64,000 bases of DNA from Sphaerosporella brunnea. Lineage: Eukaryota > Ascomycota > Pezizomycetes > Pezizales > Pyronemataceae. The notes under the pieces are model-generated. The model saw only the letters and a list, made by a program, of their open reading frames with translations, was not told the origin of the DNA and did not search any database. Where the stretch lies: NCBI GenBank assembly GCA_008704415.1, contig VXIS01000128.1:1-64000 (forward strand), written 5' to 3'. Both the position numbers and the translations under genes were made by a program. This document shows, in pieces, positions 44,301-56,142 of the stretch (the stretch's first letter is position 1; each line of letters starts with the position of its first letter).

Positions 44301-45003
44301 ATGACGGCAGAGTTTTTGCCATTGCGTTTGTGCCGAATGGTAGACTTCTGTGGGATTTTTCGATGTCTGCACCTCGCACACTCCCCAGGACCTTTCAAAC
44401 GAGGTAAATGAGATTGCGTTGTCATCCGAGGCTGTGCACCACTCTTTTGAATGCCATTCGGACCGGGTCCCCTAGGCTACCTTTTCGCTGGATGAAAAAC
44501 TTCTGGCCTCTGCATTTCTTGATAAAATAGTTAAACTGTGGGACCTAGCGATAGATGGCCTGCTTCTTACCCTCCATGGTTATTCGGCTCCCGACGACAG
44601 CGCTGCGTTTTCGTCGGATGGCCAACTTCTAGCCTCCGCATCGCGAGACGAAACAATCGCACTCTGGGACCCAGCAACAGGTGCCCTGCTTCGCACCATC
44701 GAGAGCGGTAGCTCTAACAGGAACGTGGTGACAGTTTCGCCAGACGGCAAACTTCTGGCCTGTGTATCGTGAGGCAAACCAATCAAACTGTGGGATCCAT
44801 TGGGTCTAGAGACGCATTCTGGTAGCATTTTCACCGGACAGCCAGCGCCTAGCCAGTGCATGCGCCGATTCGATAAAACTCTGGGATATCAAGCACGAAA
44901 CAGTTCTCCGGGAATACCTCTGGCCGCCCGGCCATCGTTCCCTCTACATCGAACCGGCCTTCTCCACCGACGGTTTGTACGTTGAAGTGGAGGACAGGTT
45001 TTA
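41334..45003 (+). pseudogene. Broken NACHT-WD40 STAND (NLR-like) gene
   Basis: The ATG at 41334 opens a helical fungal STAND N-terminal domain. Two introns can still be read (near 41801-41854 and 41936-41983). After a linker (CLNNTRVEIIQEIT) comes a Walker A reading GMADTGKSTIA, where GMAGTGKSTIA is usual, then DALHECDD where DALDEC is expected (Walker B). In-frame stops lie at 42125-42127 (replacing the usual Trp after QEIT-S) and 42431-42433, with further frameshifts near 42800 and 43100. From about 43690 to 44990 there are at least six WD40 units (FSPDG-x-x-LAS...IKLWDP), again with stops and shifts. The protein cannot be made as one chain. It is a dead relative in architecture of fungal NWD proteins, some of which act in heterokaryon incompatibility. 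Confidence 0.85.
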
Positions 45004-46616
45004 GATGTCGATGATTTCACGCACCTCCAGAGACGTTCGTTGGCGAAATGCGCAACACCTCTGTGCGTGCGCTAGAATTGGGTGACTTGGGGCGCGGAAA
45101 AACTCTTGTTCCTTCCACCGGATTATCGGCCTTTGTGCCAGGCGGTTTGAAAGAATGTTATCGCGATGGGACACTCGTCCGGTAGACTCTCCGTTATTGA
45201 GATCGCGATCGATTCCTCTCGTCTTACTAGTGATTTGGCAGTCAGTCCCTAGTCCTGTTTACCGGATGATGTGTGGGGTTTGTAACGTCTCGGTCCTATT
45301 TTGTTTTTGCGGTTCGCTGGTCATTATCACAAATTTGTTAATGAGTGGACCGGGCCCTATTAAGAATTTTCAAACATGCCTTTTACCTTTTACTCTCCGT
45401 ATGCCTTACCTTACCTTCCACCCAGCGCTCAGAAAATTACGTTGGCAGTTATTCCGGATTACATAGCCGCGGAATTTTCCCGTTACGCGGTCTGCTATTC
45501 ATCCAGACAGAAGTAATTATACAAAACTCAGAGGCACTGCAGTGCATTCAATCATGCGCCAGAGGGCCCGGGGAGGCCTATGTAAAAGGTCCCGCGCTGC
45601 CACTTCTGAACAGACTAAAATCTCCCCAATGCCTAGCCTGTTTCTCAGCCACAGACACAGACACAGCTGGCGACCTCCCCGCGGGACGAGGCTTTTTCCA
45701 CCATCCACAGCCCCCAGCGGCTGGTGCACACAAACCCATTTCTTCGCAGATCCAGGGTTGCGGGGAGAAGGTCGGGGGGAGGTTGCGGAAACGCTATACC
45801 GAGTGATACTTGTGATTCTCACACGAACGTTTTTTTTTTTCTCGCAGGACGGACTGCGGCTTCGCAACCAGACAGAAAACTGCCCCTTCTTCCTCCTTGA
45901 AACTTCTGCTGGTATTGCGAAGGGCTGTGATGTGATGACACAGTGAAACGCATAGGTATTTAATCCCCCGGTAACTACTACCTCCCACTCTAAACCAAAC
46001 CAAACTAACAGACGCCCCCACCGAGCCACGTCACCTGAGGCTGAGGCTGAGGCTGAGAGGGGGGATGCAGAGTCTGTGCAGCGTTTTTTTACTGCGGCTG
46101 GCCCCTCCTAGAAGTCGGTGTTCTTCGATTGAAGACAGATGGTGGCGTCATTTTTTTCATTGTCATCCACCTCATGCCGAGTGATGAGCATTGACGGGGC
46201 AAGAGTTTCAAACGTGGAGACGGCGCAGATTGATGGCAGCGGCGCAAAAATGGAAATTTTGCGGATAAGTTCCCAGAGACGCGAAGGAAATAATAAAGAA
46301 CCAAACGCAACAGAGACCACTCCTGTTCAAGGATTGAACGCATCCCCAAACCACCCATTTCCACCTCGTATTTGTGTTTTGTGTTACCTTTATATTACAT
46401 ACCATCATGCGTTAGCCCTGCAGCGCAAGTCTAATTACTCCCAGGTTTCAACCAACAAACCAACAAACGCAAGTTTTTTTGCTACGTATATATCGCCAAA
46501 AGCGCTAAATTCATCAGATACGATAAACCCGTTGCGAGATCGAGATTTTAGCTACACTTATGCCCAGCATTCATATCCTCTTCCGTGCTAACCAGTGCGC
46601 TGGCATACATGCCGCC
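45004..46616. other. Non-coding stretch
   Basis: About 1.6 kb with no supported gene. A (GGCTGA)n-like run lies near 46037-46056. The open frames overlap on both strands without recognisable domains. Confidence 0.45.
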
Positions 46617-47857
46617 TCAATGGTGGCTTTGCACGCTGTACATCAAAGTTCCGTATCCCAATTGATCATACCCCCCAGAATTCGGACCATAATCCCCGCC
46701 ACCGCCCTCGGCTCCACCGCCAGCAGACCTCACTTTCTCCGCGTAGGCCGCCGTAAACTCAGCCCTCAATCCCTTGATCTTCACGTAGTGGTTGTACGGC
46801 AACTCCCAAATGGGCCTCATATCCCCCCTCGAGTTGTTGGACACCACCGTTTGCGTGACGTCGCAGTTCTTGTAGGTTGTGTACGGCACGTCGTAGCCAA
46901 GGTTGTATTTCGCCGCATACTCCGCGCCTTTGAGGATACGGTTGTCGTCGTGCGCAAACAGGTCGACGTTTTGGTTGTAAGCCATCTGCGCAAACGCCAC
47001 CAGCAACCCAACGGAAAGCGTAGTGTGGCCCTGATCGCGCCCGGCCTCCTGCAGCTGTCCGAGGCCCTCGGCCGGGTAGAGCTTCCAGACGGTGTGGTTG
47101 ATGGCGCCGTTGCCGGCACCGACGTAGAAGTAGTCTATGGCTTCGTTGAAGATGGTGGCGTTGTCGGTGGCTACCCCGATGGACAGCGCAGAGCACATGT
47201 TGCAGAGATCCCTGGAGACTGCGATCAGCGTCCAAAAAAAAAAAACATCGACTGTCGAGGAGAACTTTCTCACCAGTTACTCCAGTAGTGGTCAATCCTT
47301 GCGCCGTTGTGATTCACCAAAAAATCGTGATTCATGGGATAAAACACATTCAACAGCAAGCTCTTCGCCGCTGCGAAGTCGCCGCTCGACCACCCGGCGT
47401 ATGTTCGCAGCATCTCGACCGCGTTGGCGAATTGGTAGCCGTAAAGGCCTGCCGCGAGGAACCTGTCACTCGTGCCGCCAATCGTCTTCAACGTGCTCGA
47501 CCAGCCGTTGATGATGGCCGCCGCCGCATCCGCGAACGTTGTGTCGCCGGTGATCTTCCATCGCAAACAGAGTGCGTAGGCTGCCGCGAGATCATTGTAC
47601 AGGATGCTGTAATTCTCGGGCGAGCCAAGGCCACGGTATACGGTGGCTTGCGGCCTGGCCCGGTAGGTAATCGCCGAGTGGGAATTACTCGTGAGCTTTT
47701 GGAAGCCTGTTAGCCACGGCTCTGCCTGGGCATTGACTTTGTTTCGAACACGGGCGAAGTCGGCGGCGGTGTGAAGTAAGCCAGGGTGAACGAAGGCGGC
47801 GGCCGGCGCAGAGAGTGAAAGAGCGTAGGCGAGTAAAAAATAGACTGGGAATCGCAT
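46617..47857 (-). CDS. Secreted alginate-lyase-family protein
   Basis: Two exons on the minus strand, 47857-47274 and 47211-46617, joined across a 62-bp intron (GTGAGA donor, CTCCAG acceptor) in phase, give 392 aa. A 21-residue signal peptide (MRFPVYFLLAYALSLSAPAAA) precedes FVHPGLLHT, the usual start of the mature enzyme. The all-alpha toroid shows N-x-x-x-I-x-HYWSNWDLCNM, which spans the splice junction, and the downstream YPAEGLGQLQEAGRDQGHT block with the conserved Arg-Asp-Gly/Gln-His segment. These match the alginate_lyase (PF05426-type) fold of polysaccharide lyases that cleave uronic-acid glycans. A fungal owner more likely uses it on plant or algal uronates or microbial exopolysaccharide. 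A TATAA box lies at 47921-47926, about 65 bp upstream. Confidence 0.85.
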
Positions 47858-48449
47858 CTCGCCAGCGGGTCCGAACGTAGTTGCGAGGACAATGCTGTTG
47901 GCAGAAATTCATGGCTCCCTTTATACATGTATCTTCCCAAAGCAGTCGCCAGTTTCATCACGCGCAAATGGTGGGTTACGCGCACATTAGTCGAGCGCTA
48001 AGCCGCTATGCGTCTTACAAAGGGGCGATCTCCAGTACTGAAATAGGGAAAACGCTTGAAGGTTCTGTGTAATTTATCTACACAAAACGCTGGTTACTTA
48101 TGTACCCGGTACGGAAGCACAGATCACCTGGGGGCCGTCGCCCCTGTCACTAAACCTCAACCCTAACCCCAATTTACATGTTGTATGTACGAGGCCGTGT
48201 GCGGGAGCAACATTGGGCCGGGCGAGAGCGCACAATGGCGCTACGCGGCTTCGTAGAGTAGAGTAGAGTGTATCCGTACCACTGCCACTAGAAGTGGTGG
48301 GGTCTCTCTTCGTCATGTGCATGTGCTTTTGTAACTGGACTTCTTATGGCCCGGCAGTACCGTATTTTCTTAAAACGGAACAAAAGTTGAGATTTTCCCC
48401 TCGGCGCGCTGCTGGCTGGGCGCAACCTGACACCTCCGGTCCGCCTGCT
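47858..48449. other. Non-coding stretch
   Basis: Contains the promoter of the alginate-lyase-family gene at its left end. Otherwise only short repeats (GTAGAGTAGAGTAGAG near 48250). Confidence 0.45.
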
Positions 48450-49625
48450 TGACTACCGCCAAAGCCGCCATGCCCAGTGCGCCCAGCCGGAACCGATGGC
48501 CCCGGAACAAACCCTGAAAGCCCGCGGCACCGCGGCTCCGGGATTCTGCCTAGAAAGACAACCGCCGAAAGGATGGTCTGGGGGCGCTCTGGTCGCCTGG
48601 CCGGAAAGGTAGTGGTCCTGCCAATGGAGGAGGAGGCCATGCAAGTGGCTCAGTCCTGGGAAAAACGACCTGAACACCGGTTGGACCGATGGGTCCAGGC
48701 TAGAGCATGGCCAGGTCGACCGTGGAATTGCATGGCTTGCCCCGGCAGACCGCAACCCCGCTCCCAAACACCGGTCTCACATACCCGACTCGAGCCCTTC
48801 CGGGCTGGCGACACTCACCGCCTCGGCACCGATGAGGAGGGCTTCGACGCGGAAGTCTCCGCAATCTGTCGAGCCGTCCACCGCTTTAACGAGCGGCTGG
48901 AAAGGGACCAGGCCTGCACCATCTCCGCTGATGCACAAGCTGCACTGAAGCGATGCAAGGACGGCTCCATTGGCCCTGACCAGTGGATGGCTCACCGCAT
49001 CGTTAAGTGGAGCCGCGAACCGTCCAACCGTGGGTGCAGTCCGGCCCACCAGACGCGCAAGGCCTCGGAAGCGTGTAGCCAGGCACGGCACCAAGCAGTG
49101 GATCCGTCGAAGCACGAGGCTCCGCTCCGCGAAAGAAGACTGGCTTCCGGCTTTGGCGCTGGCGGTGCAGAGATTTTCAGTGAGGAAAAGGCCACCCCGC
49201 ATATCCCGCGGTTTCTGGGAGCCGCAAACGGCGGGCAATCCGTGGCGGAGGGAGACGACTCGCCGGCGTCCGGCCAGCGAGTGGCTTTTCTGTCGTTACT
49301 GGCTGGTTTTCTTTCCTTTGCACTTTTTCCTTTGTGGCAGTTGGGCGGTCTGGTCGCAGTTGGCCCACGAGATCGCATCAATAACGGAGGGGGTCTGTCA
49401 TGATCGTTGGCGGTCGCACACAATAAACCGGATTGCGAACAAATAACCGCGATGTTAGGTATGAGTGACACATGATGACTCAGAGGAACTGGTCTAATAA
49501 TATTATATACCATTCTTTCGTACGGTACAATTTCAGTTAAATATGAAAATCTGATCTAAACAAACGTCAACTAAAGAAGAACTAAACTGTTTACGGTAAA
49601 AACGAGTGATCTGTATTGAAACAGC

Positions 49626-49656
<31 letters not shown>

Positions 49657-50170
49657 CTGACGTCGCCTCTCACTTTGCCCACACAAATGTTGGTGGTGCC
49701 GCAAGGCCCCCAAACAGACGAGGGAACACCTCATGAAGAGGTGCGCCAAATGGCAGAAAGAGCAGGATGTTCTATGGAGGGCCATAGGTCTGGCGACGAA
49801 GGTGGGGGACAAGGAGGGATGGAAGAGGACCTCCACCCCTGTGGCCAGAGTCCTGGCAGACGCAAGATGTACAGAAGCCATCCTGAACTTCTTGGCTAGT
49901 ACCCATGTAGGCAAGTGGCCAGAGAAGCCACGAGAATGATTATGAACTGTTGTCTTTTCAACTGTTATCTTTTTCTTTGTGTTTCCTTCATTTCCCTTAC
50001 TTCCTTTGTACTTCCCTTTGTCTTCTTCACCATTTACCAGTTACGAATCTCCTTGGTGCGCCTACAAAGTCACGCCCGTCTGTGGACACCCGAGGTCCAA
50101 GGGTAGACTTCCTGTATAAAACCATATGTCATGGCCGCAAGCGGCCGAATACATTATGATTAAAACAAAA
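48450..50170 (+). pseudogene. Relic of a second LINE family, ORF2 3' part
   Basis: Plus-strand fragments of one LINE ORF2 in different frames. WTDGSRLEHGQVDRGIAW (about 48682) begins an RNase H domain. After a frame change, EGFDAEVSAICRAVHRFNER and ISADAQAALKRCKDGSIGP continue it. From 49676 to 49939 comes the C-terminal CCHC-type finger CPHKCWWCRKAPKQTREHLM with the tail RCTEAILNFLASTHVGKWPE. A 29-base T run (49628-49656) and a non-matching stretch separate the two parts. The motifs differ clearly from the LINE at 24-38 kb, so it is another family. The RT and everything upstream are missing (5' truncation). Confidence 0.8.
49628..49656. repeat. Poly-T run of 29
   Basis: An uninterrupted run of T splits the second LINE relic between its RNase H part and its C-terminal finger. 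Confidence 0.95.
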
Positions 50171-50842
50171 ATCTGACTTTGCCCACGACTCACCAGACAC
50201 TCATCGCGCAACCTCACTCCTACCATCAGGCAGCTAGCGCCCAGGAGGGCTGGCTGTGCGCTTCCTGAGCATCCTCTCCAAATTCAACTAAGCCGGTGGT
50301 AGGCAGTTCATACCAACTGCGGGGGTCCTGATATCCACGCTCCGGGATGCGCATATTGACGTGGATGTAGGCCAGATTATCCCCGGTTCGGGCGCCGAGC
50401 CGATTGCGCTTTTTATCGTGTACGAGGTTTCGATTTAATGTATTAGTTAATACCGAGTCGGTTGGGGGAAAGAGCTTGAGATACCTGGTTGAAAATGAGC
50501 GCTGGGTTGGAGAGTGTGTGGACTATGCGGAGGGCAACTTGTGCCAGCTCCGTCGAAAAGGGCTCCATTCTCCCTCGCAAAATCTGCATCGCCATCGCCC
50601 ATTCCGTATGCAGAGCGCGCGGGGGTTACATAACAGATCCGTTGAATCACTGCCCGAGCCCTCATGCGGCTATTCCGTTCCGGTAGGGTAGGGTAGGGCA
50701 GGGTAAGGTACGACAGGCCACCACCACCACCACCACCACCCCGCCCCTGTGTGTATCCAGCCGTTTGTTTCCGCGGGACAGCATGCTTCACCCCCCCTGG
50801 TTGGCCATGACTTTTCTTACCTGTTGCTGCTGCGAGCCTGTT

Positions 50843-50882
<40 letters not shown>

Positions 50883-51315
50883 TCCTTTTCTGTTTTCTTT
50901 TCTCCTCGACTGCTGGCATAACGACTGCAATGACCGTTCGCAGCCGCACACCCTCCCCCCCCCCCCCCAAAAAAAAAAAAAAAAAAAGCCCTAAGCGCCA
51001 CTCGACGGCGTGATCCCCTCCTCCATGAAGAAGCCCGCGTGTAGGGTGCCATCTATCGAGCTCTCGATCCCGCCCCCGATCACAGTTGCGTTTTTACGTT
51101 TTTCACGGAGCAATAGATATAGATATGGCTTCCCTCCCCTCCCCTCCCTCCCCTCGGCTCGGGGTTGGAATTGCATTTTACGTTCTTGTTCAGACCCCCC
51201 CTCTCCCACCGTGGTTCAAGCATTTGCGTGATACCCCCCGCTTGCACGGAGGGGGGGGGGGGAATGTTGTTCTTCAGCTACGACGACAGGCAGGTGTATC
51301 AACCCAAGACCCCCC
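50171..51315. other. Intergenic, simple repeats
   Basis: No gene. Holds a G-rich telomere-like stretch (GTAGGGTAGGGTAGGGCAGG, 50685-50704), (CCA)n near 50718-50740, the TTTC microsatellite, and a C run followed by an A run (50947-50988). It includes the 3' region of the minus-strand gene that follows. Confidence 0.6.
50841..50884. repeat. (TTTC)11 microsatellite
   Basis: Eleven perfect TTTC units. Confidence 0.95.
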
Positions 51316-54300
51316 CTACTCCGAGGCCATGCTATCCAAAAAGCTCAGCAGGCTGACAACGCCAAACAGCCCCGACGAGGCGGTGAGGAGATACCCCGCG
51401 ACCGCCACGCCCTGCTCAACCGTCCTGACCACGCTCCACGCCACCGCAGTGATGATGCTCGCGAACGTCAGCGCCGAGAACGTCCACACGATCCTGCCCA
51501 GGATCCAGCCTTCGACGAACAGCAGGCCGGTGCCCCACAGCCGGTGCGGCGGAGGCTCGTACAGCTCGGCCGAGAGGCTTCCGTCGGCGCCCCTCTTCCG
51601 TATGGGCCGCGCTCCCTGCAGCGCGCCGATCCACTGCACCCAGTACGTGCTCTTGGCCTCGCACTTCTTCGGCTTCTTGAAGTTGTCCACGAGGTTGTTG
51701 TAGCCGGCGTATTCTTCGTAGTTTATGGGCACCGTCAGGATTTCGTAGTGGAGCGTTGTGCTGACGTAGCCGGGCATCCCGCGGAGGTTGATGGAGGCCA
51801 TGTCGTACTGCATGTCTTAGTCAGCGGGCGCCTGTCTGTGCCCAGCGGAAGAAGCGCTTACCTCTGCGAGCTTTATGTCTTTCACGCCCTTGAACAGGAA
51901 TTTCCGGTACCATCCCCTGACGCCGTAATAGGTGGCGTTCATTTGCCGGAAAAGATCTCTATCGCAGAAAGGTTCTTTATCGCGGGGTTTTGTGGTTAGA
52001 AACTCCATCCGGAACAGCTGAGCCAGCGGATACTCCTTCGTTGACCCCGTGGCGCGCGTCAAGAGCGACACAAACACCGTGTCGGGCGTCACCTGTCTCT
52101 CTCGCGGCTGGAACGGCCGTGCCCGCCAAATATCGCCGATATCTGACCTGTGGCTGACCAGAGGTGGCGCGTGTGGAACGTACTGCGTGATCTGCCTCAT
52201 ATGCGCCGGGGGAGGCGGTCCCGGTGTAATCACACTCCGGTATCGCTCCTCGGGGCGCGATAGAGTGTGGCTCGAGCGGCGGCTTGTGCTGTGGGTGCGG
52301 TGGCTGTATACAGACCTTGAAGGAGATGGGGCCCTGGAGTGTCGCGAGGGGGCAACTGCCGTGTATCCGTATCGACCGGCTATGTAGTGATGATGTCTGA
52401 ACGGAGATCGAGAACGGGCTCGACTAGAAGGCCGGATCTCTGACGGAGCTCTTCCGTACCTCGGGTGATGTTCGTGTTGGTAGTTTTCGGGTCCAGACGA
52501 TTGAGGCGCAACTGGCGGCACTGACGGTGCTCTTGATTGAGGGCGCGGAGTTGGAACAGCGATAGGAGGCACCATGAGATCTGCGCTTCTTCGACGGGTG
52601 CGAAAACCGTGATCCTTTGCCGACGGAGTTTGCTGCGGCTCAGTCTCGTCCCCTTCGGCACTGTCAGAGTCGGCCGAGGGCGATACCGGTGAGCTGTCTT
52701 CTTCCCTGGGTGGCGGAGAGCTCTGTGCCGTAGGCCAAATCAATATCCTCGTTCCTGGCTCGTCGGGGCCGATCACGCTTATCCCATCCTCGAGGTCCTG
52801 GTGCTGCGAATCATGGTCAACAATTCGTAAGCCAGTATCGTTCAAATCATGGCCGCTGACTCGCACCCCATGACTGTGAGAAGCAATGCTGCCGGATTGC
52901 GTCCCCGGAGCTATTGGTATACCGCCCTTCAGATCCTCATCTTGGTCGCTGCTGAAAGTTCCTCGTTTGCGCAGGCTAAACGTTCCGTCTGATTTCAAGG
53001 ACATAGTCCTTCGGGGAAGGGGCCGTTGGCCGTCAGCACGTGACGGACCAGCCACGCCTGAGATAGTATCGTCTTGATTGCTGCTTGTCGAGAGGCCTGC
53101 AATGCTCGATGGTCCAGCCGGCTGTTCCGATTCCTTTAGGGCCAGATCCTCGGTCGATAATGGAGCAGGTGGAGGCCAAGTTCCAAAGCCATCCCTAGAG
53201 CTTTCAGTAGATAGTTTGCTTTCTGGGCCTGCTGTCGCTTCGGGCGCCGTAGCTTCCTCCGGCTGAAATTCGCCCAGCTCAGAGGGTGCGTCTTGCTTCT
53301 GCTCGATCCACTCCTCGTAATTAACTTCGTCTTCGACCGTGGCTTCCGGTCTTTTTCCGGCCTTTCTTTCCGTTGCTTTTCGTGCGGAACGCATGCTCAA
53401 CGTTGTTTGGCTGTTTCCCCTTCTCCGCTCAGCTTGGGGCGCCTGTGTGGGAAATGTCGATTGCTGCATCATGTCGCAAAGAGTTTCCAACTTATCGAGC
53501 AATTTACGGCTTAGGTTGGCTGCTTCTGTCTGTTGGCTTGCTACTTGAGCGCGTGCCTCGGGTAGCTCGGGGGCAGACACTGGGCCGAACTGGGGTGATT
53601 GGCCCGGGGTGGCGTGAACGATCTCAAGCTGGTTGGGAAAGCGAGGAAAAGGAGGAGGAGGAGGAACAAGAATGACAGGCACCTGATGGAGTTGAGAACG
53701 GTGTTCCGTGATCGGCTGATGGTCTGGCTGGAAGACAGCTCCCATGGAGTTCCGAGAGGTGGGCTGGGAGAGGCTGCTTTCGGCTTCTAAAGCCTGTTCA
53801 ATGCCGGGCTGGGCGGTGCTGCGTACACGGGCAAAGTGGAACAAGGACCCTACGCTGGTGTCATCCGAAGACTCGTCTTCACCGAACGAGGATGTTCTCG
53901 ATGTCGATTCCGTCAGGTCTGGACACACGGCGATGCGTTTGAGACTCTCCATGATCTCCGGCATCGTGACGTCGCGGGAGTTTACTCTCCATACGTCGAA
54001 AACAGTCTGGGGATTCACATCAGAATACAGCAGCATACAGAGAGAGGACCACTTACATCCTGGGATTCAAGCTCAAGTTCGAATTCAGACATTTCGTCGG
54101 GATGAAAAAGTCCCTTCGGCACCACGATAAAGTCGGATTGAACGGTCGCCCTGATCCCCCGGATATGATTGGCTATCGCACCATCGCCCTTCACTTGACA
54201 TCAGCGACATTTTGAGCCTTTGGGAGCTGCTGGTGATTACCAGATGAGGATTCAAGTAGAATGTTCCGACTTGCTTGTCGAGAAGATCTGTGATATCTTT

Positions 54301-56142
54301 CACGACATCGTCGCTGAGAGCCCCACGGACGATAAAAGAATCAGGGGTTTCTGTGTAATTCAAAAAATGGGAATGCAGCACGAGTGGTTGGCATATCTCT
54401 CTCGAGATTCTCATGACAGCACTAGGGTTGCGACGAGTCACAGCGATTAGTTCCTCGACTTCTTGCGGTGTCAACTCCTCGTGAACAAGGAAGTGGTTGG
54501 AAAGCGCTGTGTATTTAAGTCCAGCTGAAACCAATGCCTCTTCGGAAACAAGGAGGCGGGAGACCATGGTGTTCATCCGTTGAAACGTCTCGGCGACGAG
54601 CTCGGCCATTTGTTCGAGCCCAGCCTGTTGGTGCAAGATCGCCTCCAAGGGGGCTTCGTAATGCGCAACCTGAAGCTTTTCCAGAGCCGGCTTGAATCCT
54701 AGTATGTTGGGCAATCTGTCTATCTGCTGCACGATTGGAGTGAGAAGATACGACGACAGCCAAAAGCATCCAACAGCAGGGTCGTGGGAGTTGTGTTCTA
54801 AAAGTTTTGGGACCCGCCAGTGGCCGAGTGGAACACCGTGCCGCGCTTGCCGCGCTTGCTGCGCGTGGCCAGCGCGTACCGGAAAGGTTGTGTTCCTGGG
54901 TTTGCGTGCTGCTGCAGGGCTTCTCGGCGCGGGAAACGGAATTCCTTTCTGCGTTTTGCGCAACGTCTTCGCGGATTTCCCTGCGGGTGTTTGCATTGAA
55001 GTCGCCCCTCGGGATTCGAGTATGGTCTCAACCGCCTCTGTGAGCATCTGTTGAAATGCGAGCGCACTGAGGTTTCCTGGCGCTGCGAGCTGTTGAATTG
55101 ACCTGACGGCCGTTGCTATGTTCGCCGGGCCCATCGCCGCGCGGAGCCGTTCAAGCTCGGAGACTTGTCGCTGCCTCTGCGCCGTGTCCGCGGTTTGCAG
55201 TCTGGCTATCTCGCGCCGATACTGCGTTCTCTGATCGGCCTCCAAATCGCGCAACCTCTGCAGCTCTGCCGCACGCTCGCGCTTCTGTTCCAGCTCTACG
55301 GTCCGCAGCCGTTCCAGCTCGGCGGCTTGACGCCGTTGAATCTCGGCCTCTAAAGCCTGTAACCGTGCAGTCTCCAGTTGCTTCAGGCTTTCCGTGAGCA
55401 CTTTGACCTTGGACCAGGATACTTCTTCATCGCTGGAGTTTCGGCGCCCACTCGATCGCGACCCCCTCGTCCGCCTATCGTCGTCCCGATGGGACCTGTC
55501 AGCAGCGCGCTCGTCCTGGTCGCTCCAATCCTGGCTCGACGTCCGAATCCAACTCCGAAGCCGACAGCTGGGGAGGATGCATTCTCGATGCAGGTAGCAT
55601 CCATGCCTCGGACAACCGTTTGGCGAGCGGTCGTGCCAGGCGTCGGGACACGGCGAGTACAGCGCTCCCCCAATCGAGCCGCGGTCGTAGTCGGAGGCAG
55701 CCGAGGCCGATGGCGGAGTATAATAAATATATTCGGGCTCGTGGCGGAACCGAACGCTGTGCGACCGAGGCTGGGGTGGTCGCGGTGGGCTGCTGCCCTC
55801 GTGAGCGTATCGCCGTGCGTGCGGGTGCCGGATGGAAACAGAGTCGGGATATGCGTCGCCGTACTCCGTCGTTGCCGGCTGCGTTTCGGATTCGTTCTCG
55901 CTGAGCACGTCTTCGTAGTACGGCTGGCGGTGGGGGTACGATGAAAAGCTCTGGGCGTCGACATCCCGCGGGTCGGCAGGCGGGAGTGGCGCTTGCTCTG
56001 CTGGGGGTGGTGGTGGCTGGGAGGAGTCGGGGGCCGGCGGGGCTTCGATCTGCAGGCGCGGGGTTTCCGGCGCTTGTTCGATCTGCAGCTGCGTTCGCGC
56101 CGGCGCGGGTGATAGTCGTCGTCGTCGTCGCGGCAGCAACAT
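51316..56142 (-). CDS. Large uncharacterised fungal protein with coiled coil and two C-terminal membrane segments
   Basis: Four exons on the minus strand, 56142-54241, 54188-54057, 54006-51862 and 51807-51316, all phase 0, give 1556 aa. Introns are 52, 50 and 54 bp (GTAATC, GTAAGT and GTAAGC donors). The small second exon (44 codons, GDGAIANHIRGIRATVQSDF...) is needed to bridge two long frames. Residues 1-240 are Pro/Ser/Arg-rich; 242-337 are a charged coiled coil (ELERLRTVELEQKRER); the middle is low-complexity with RS-like and Pro-rich stretches. The C-terminal 350 residues are better ordered and contain WYRKFLFKGVKDIKL, a YWVQWIGA block and two hydrophobic spans (about 1495-1517 and 1524-1548) ending at SMASE. 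The layout suggests a membrane-anchored cytosolic scaffold. I do not recognise a named family. A TATATA box lies at 56331-56340. Confidence 0.8.

Noticed and set aside
48992..49513. 173-codon minus-strand frame
   Set aside because: Antisense to the second LINE relic, whose RNase H and zinc-finger motifs are on the plus strand.
50685..50704. Telomere-like GTAGGG repeats
   Set aside because: Only a few degenerate units within an internal region between genes; no TTAGGG array, so not a telomere.
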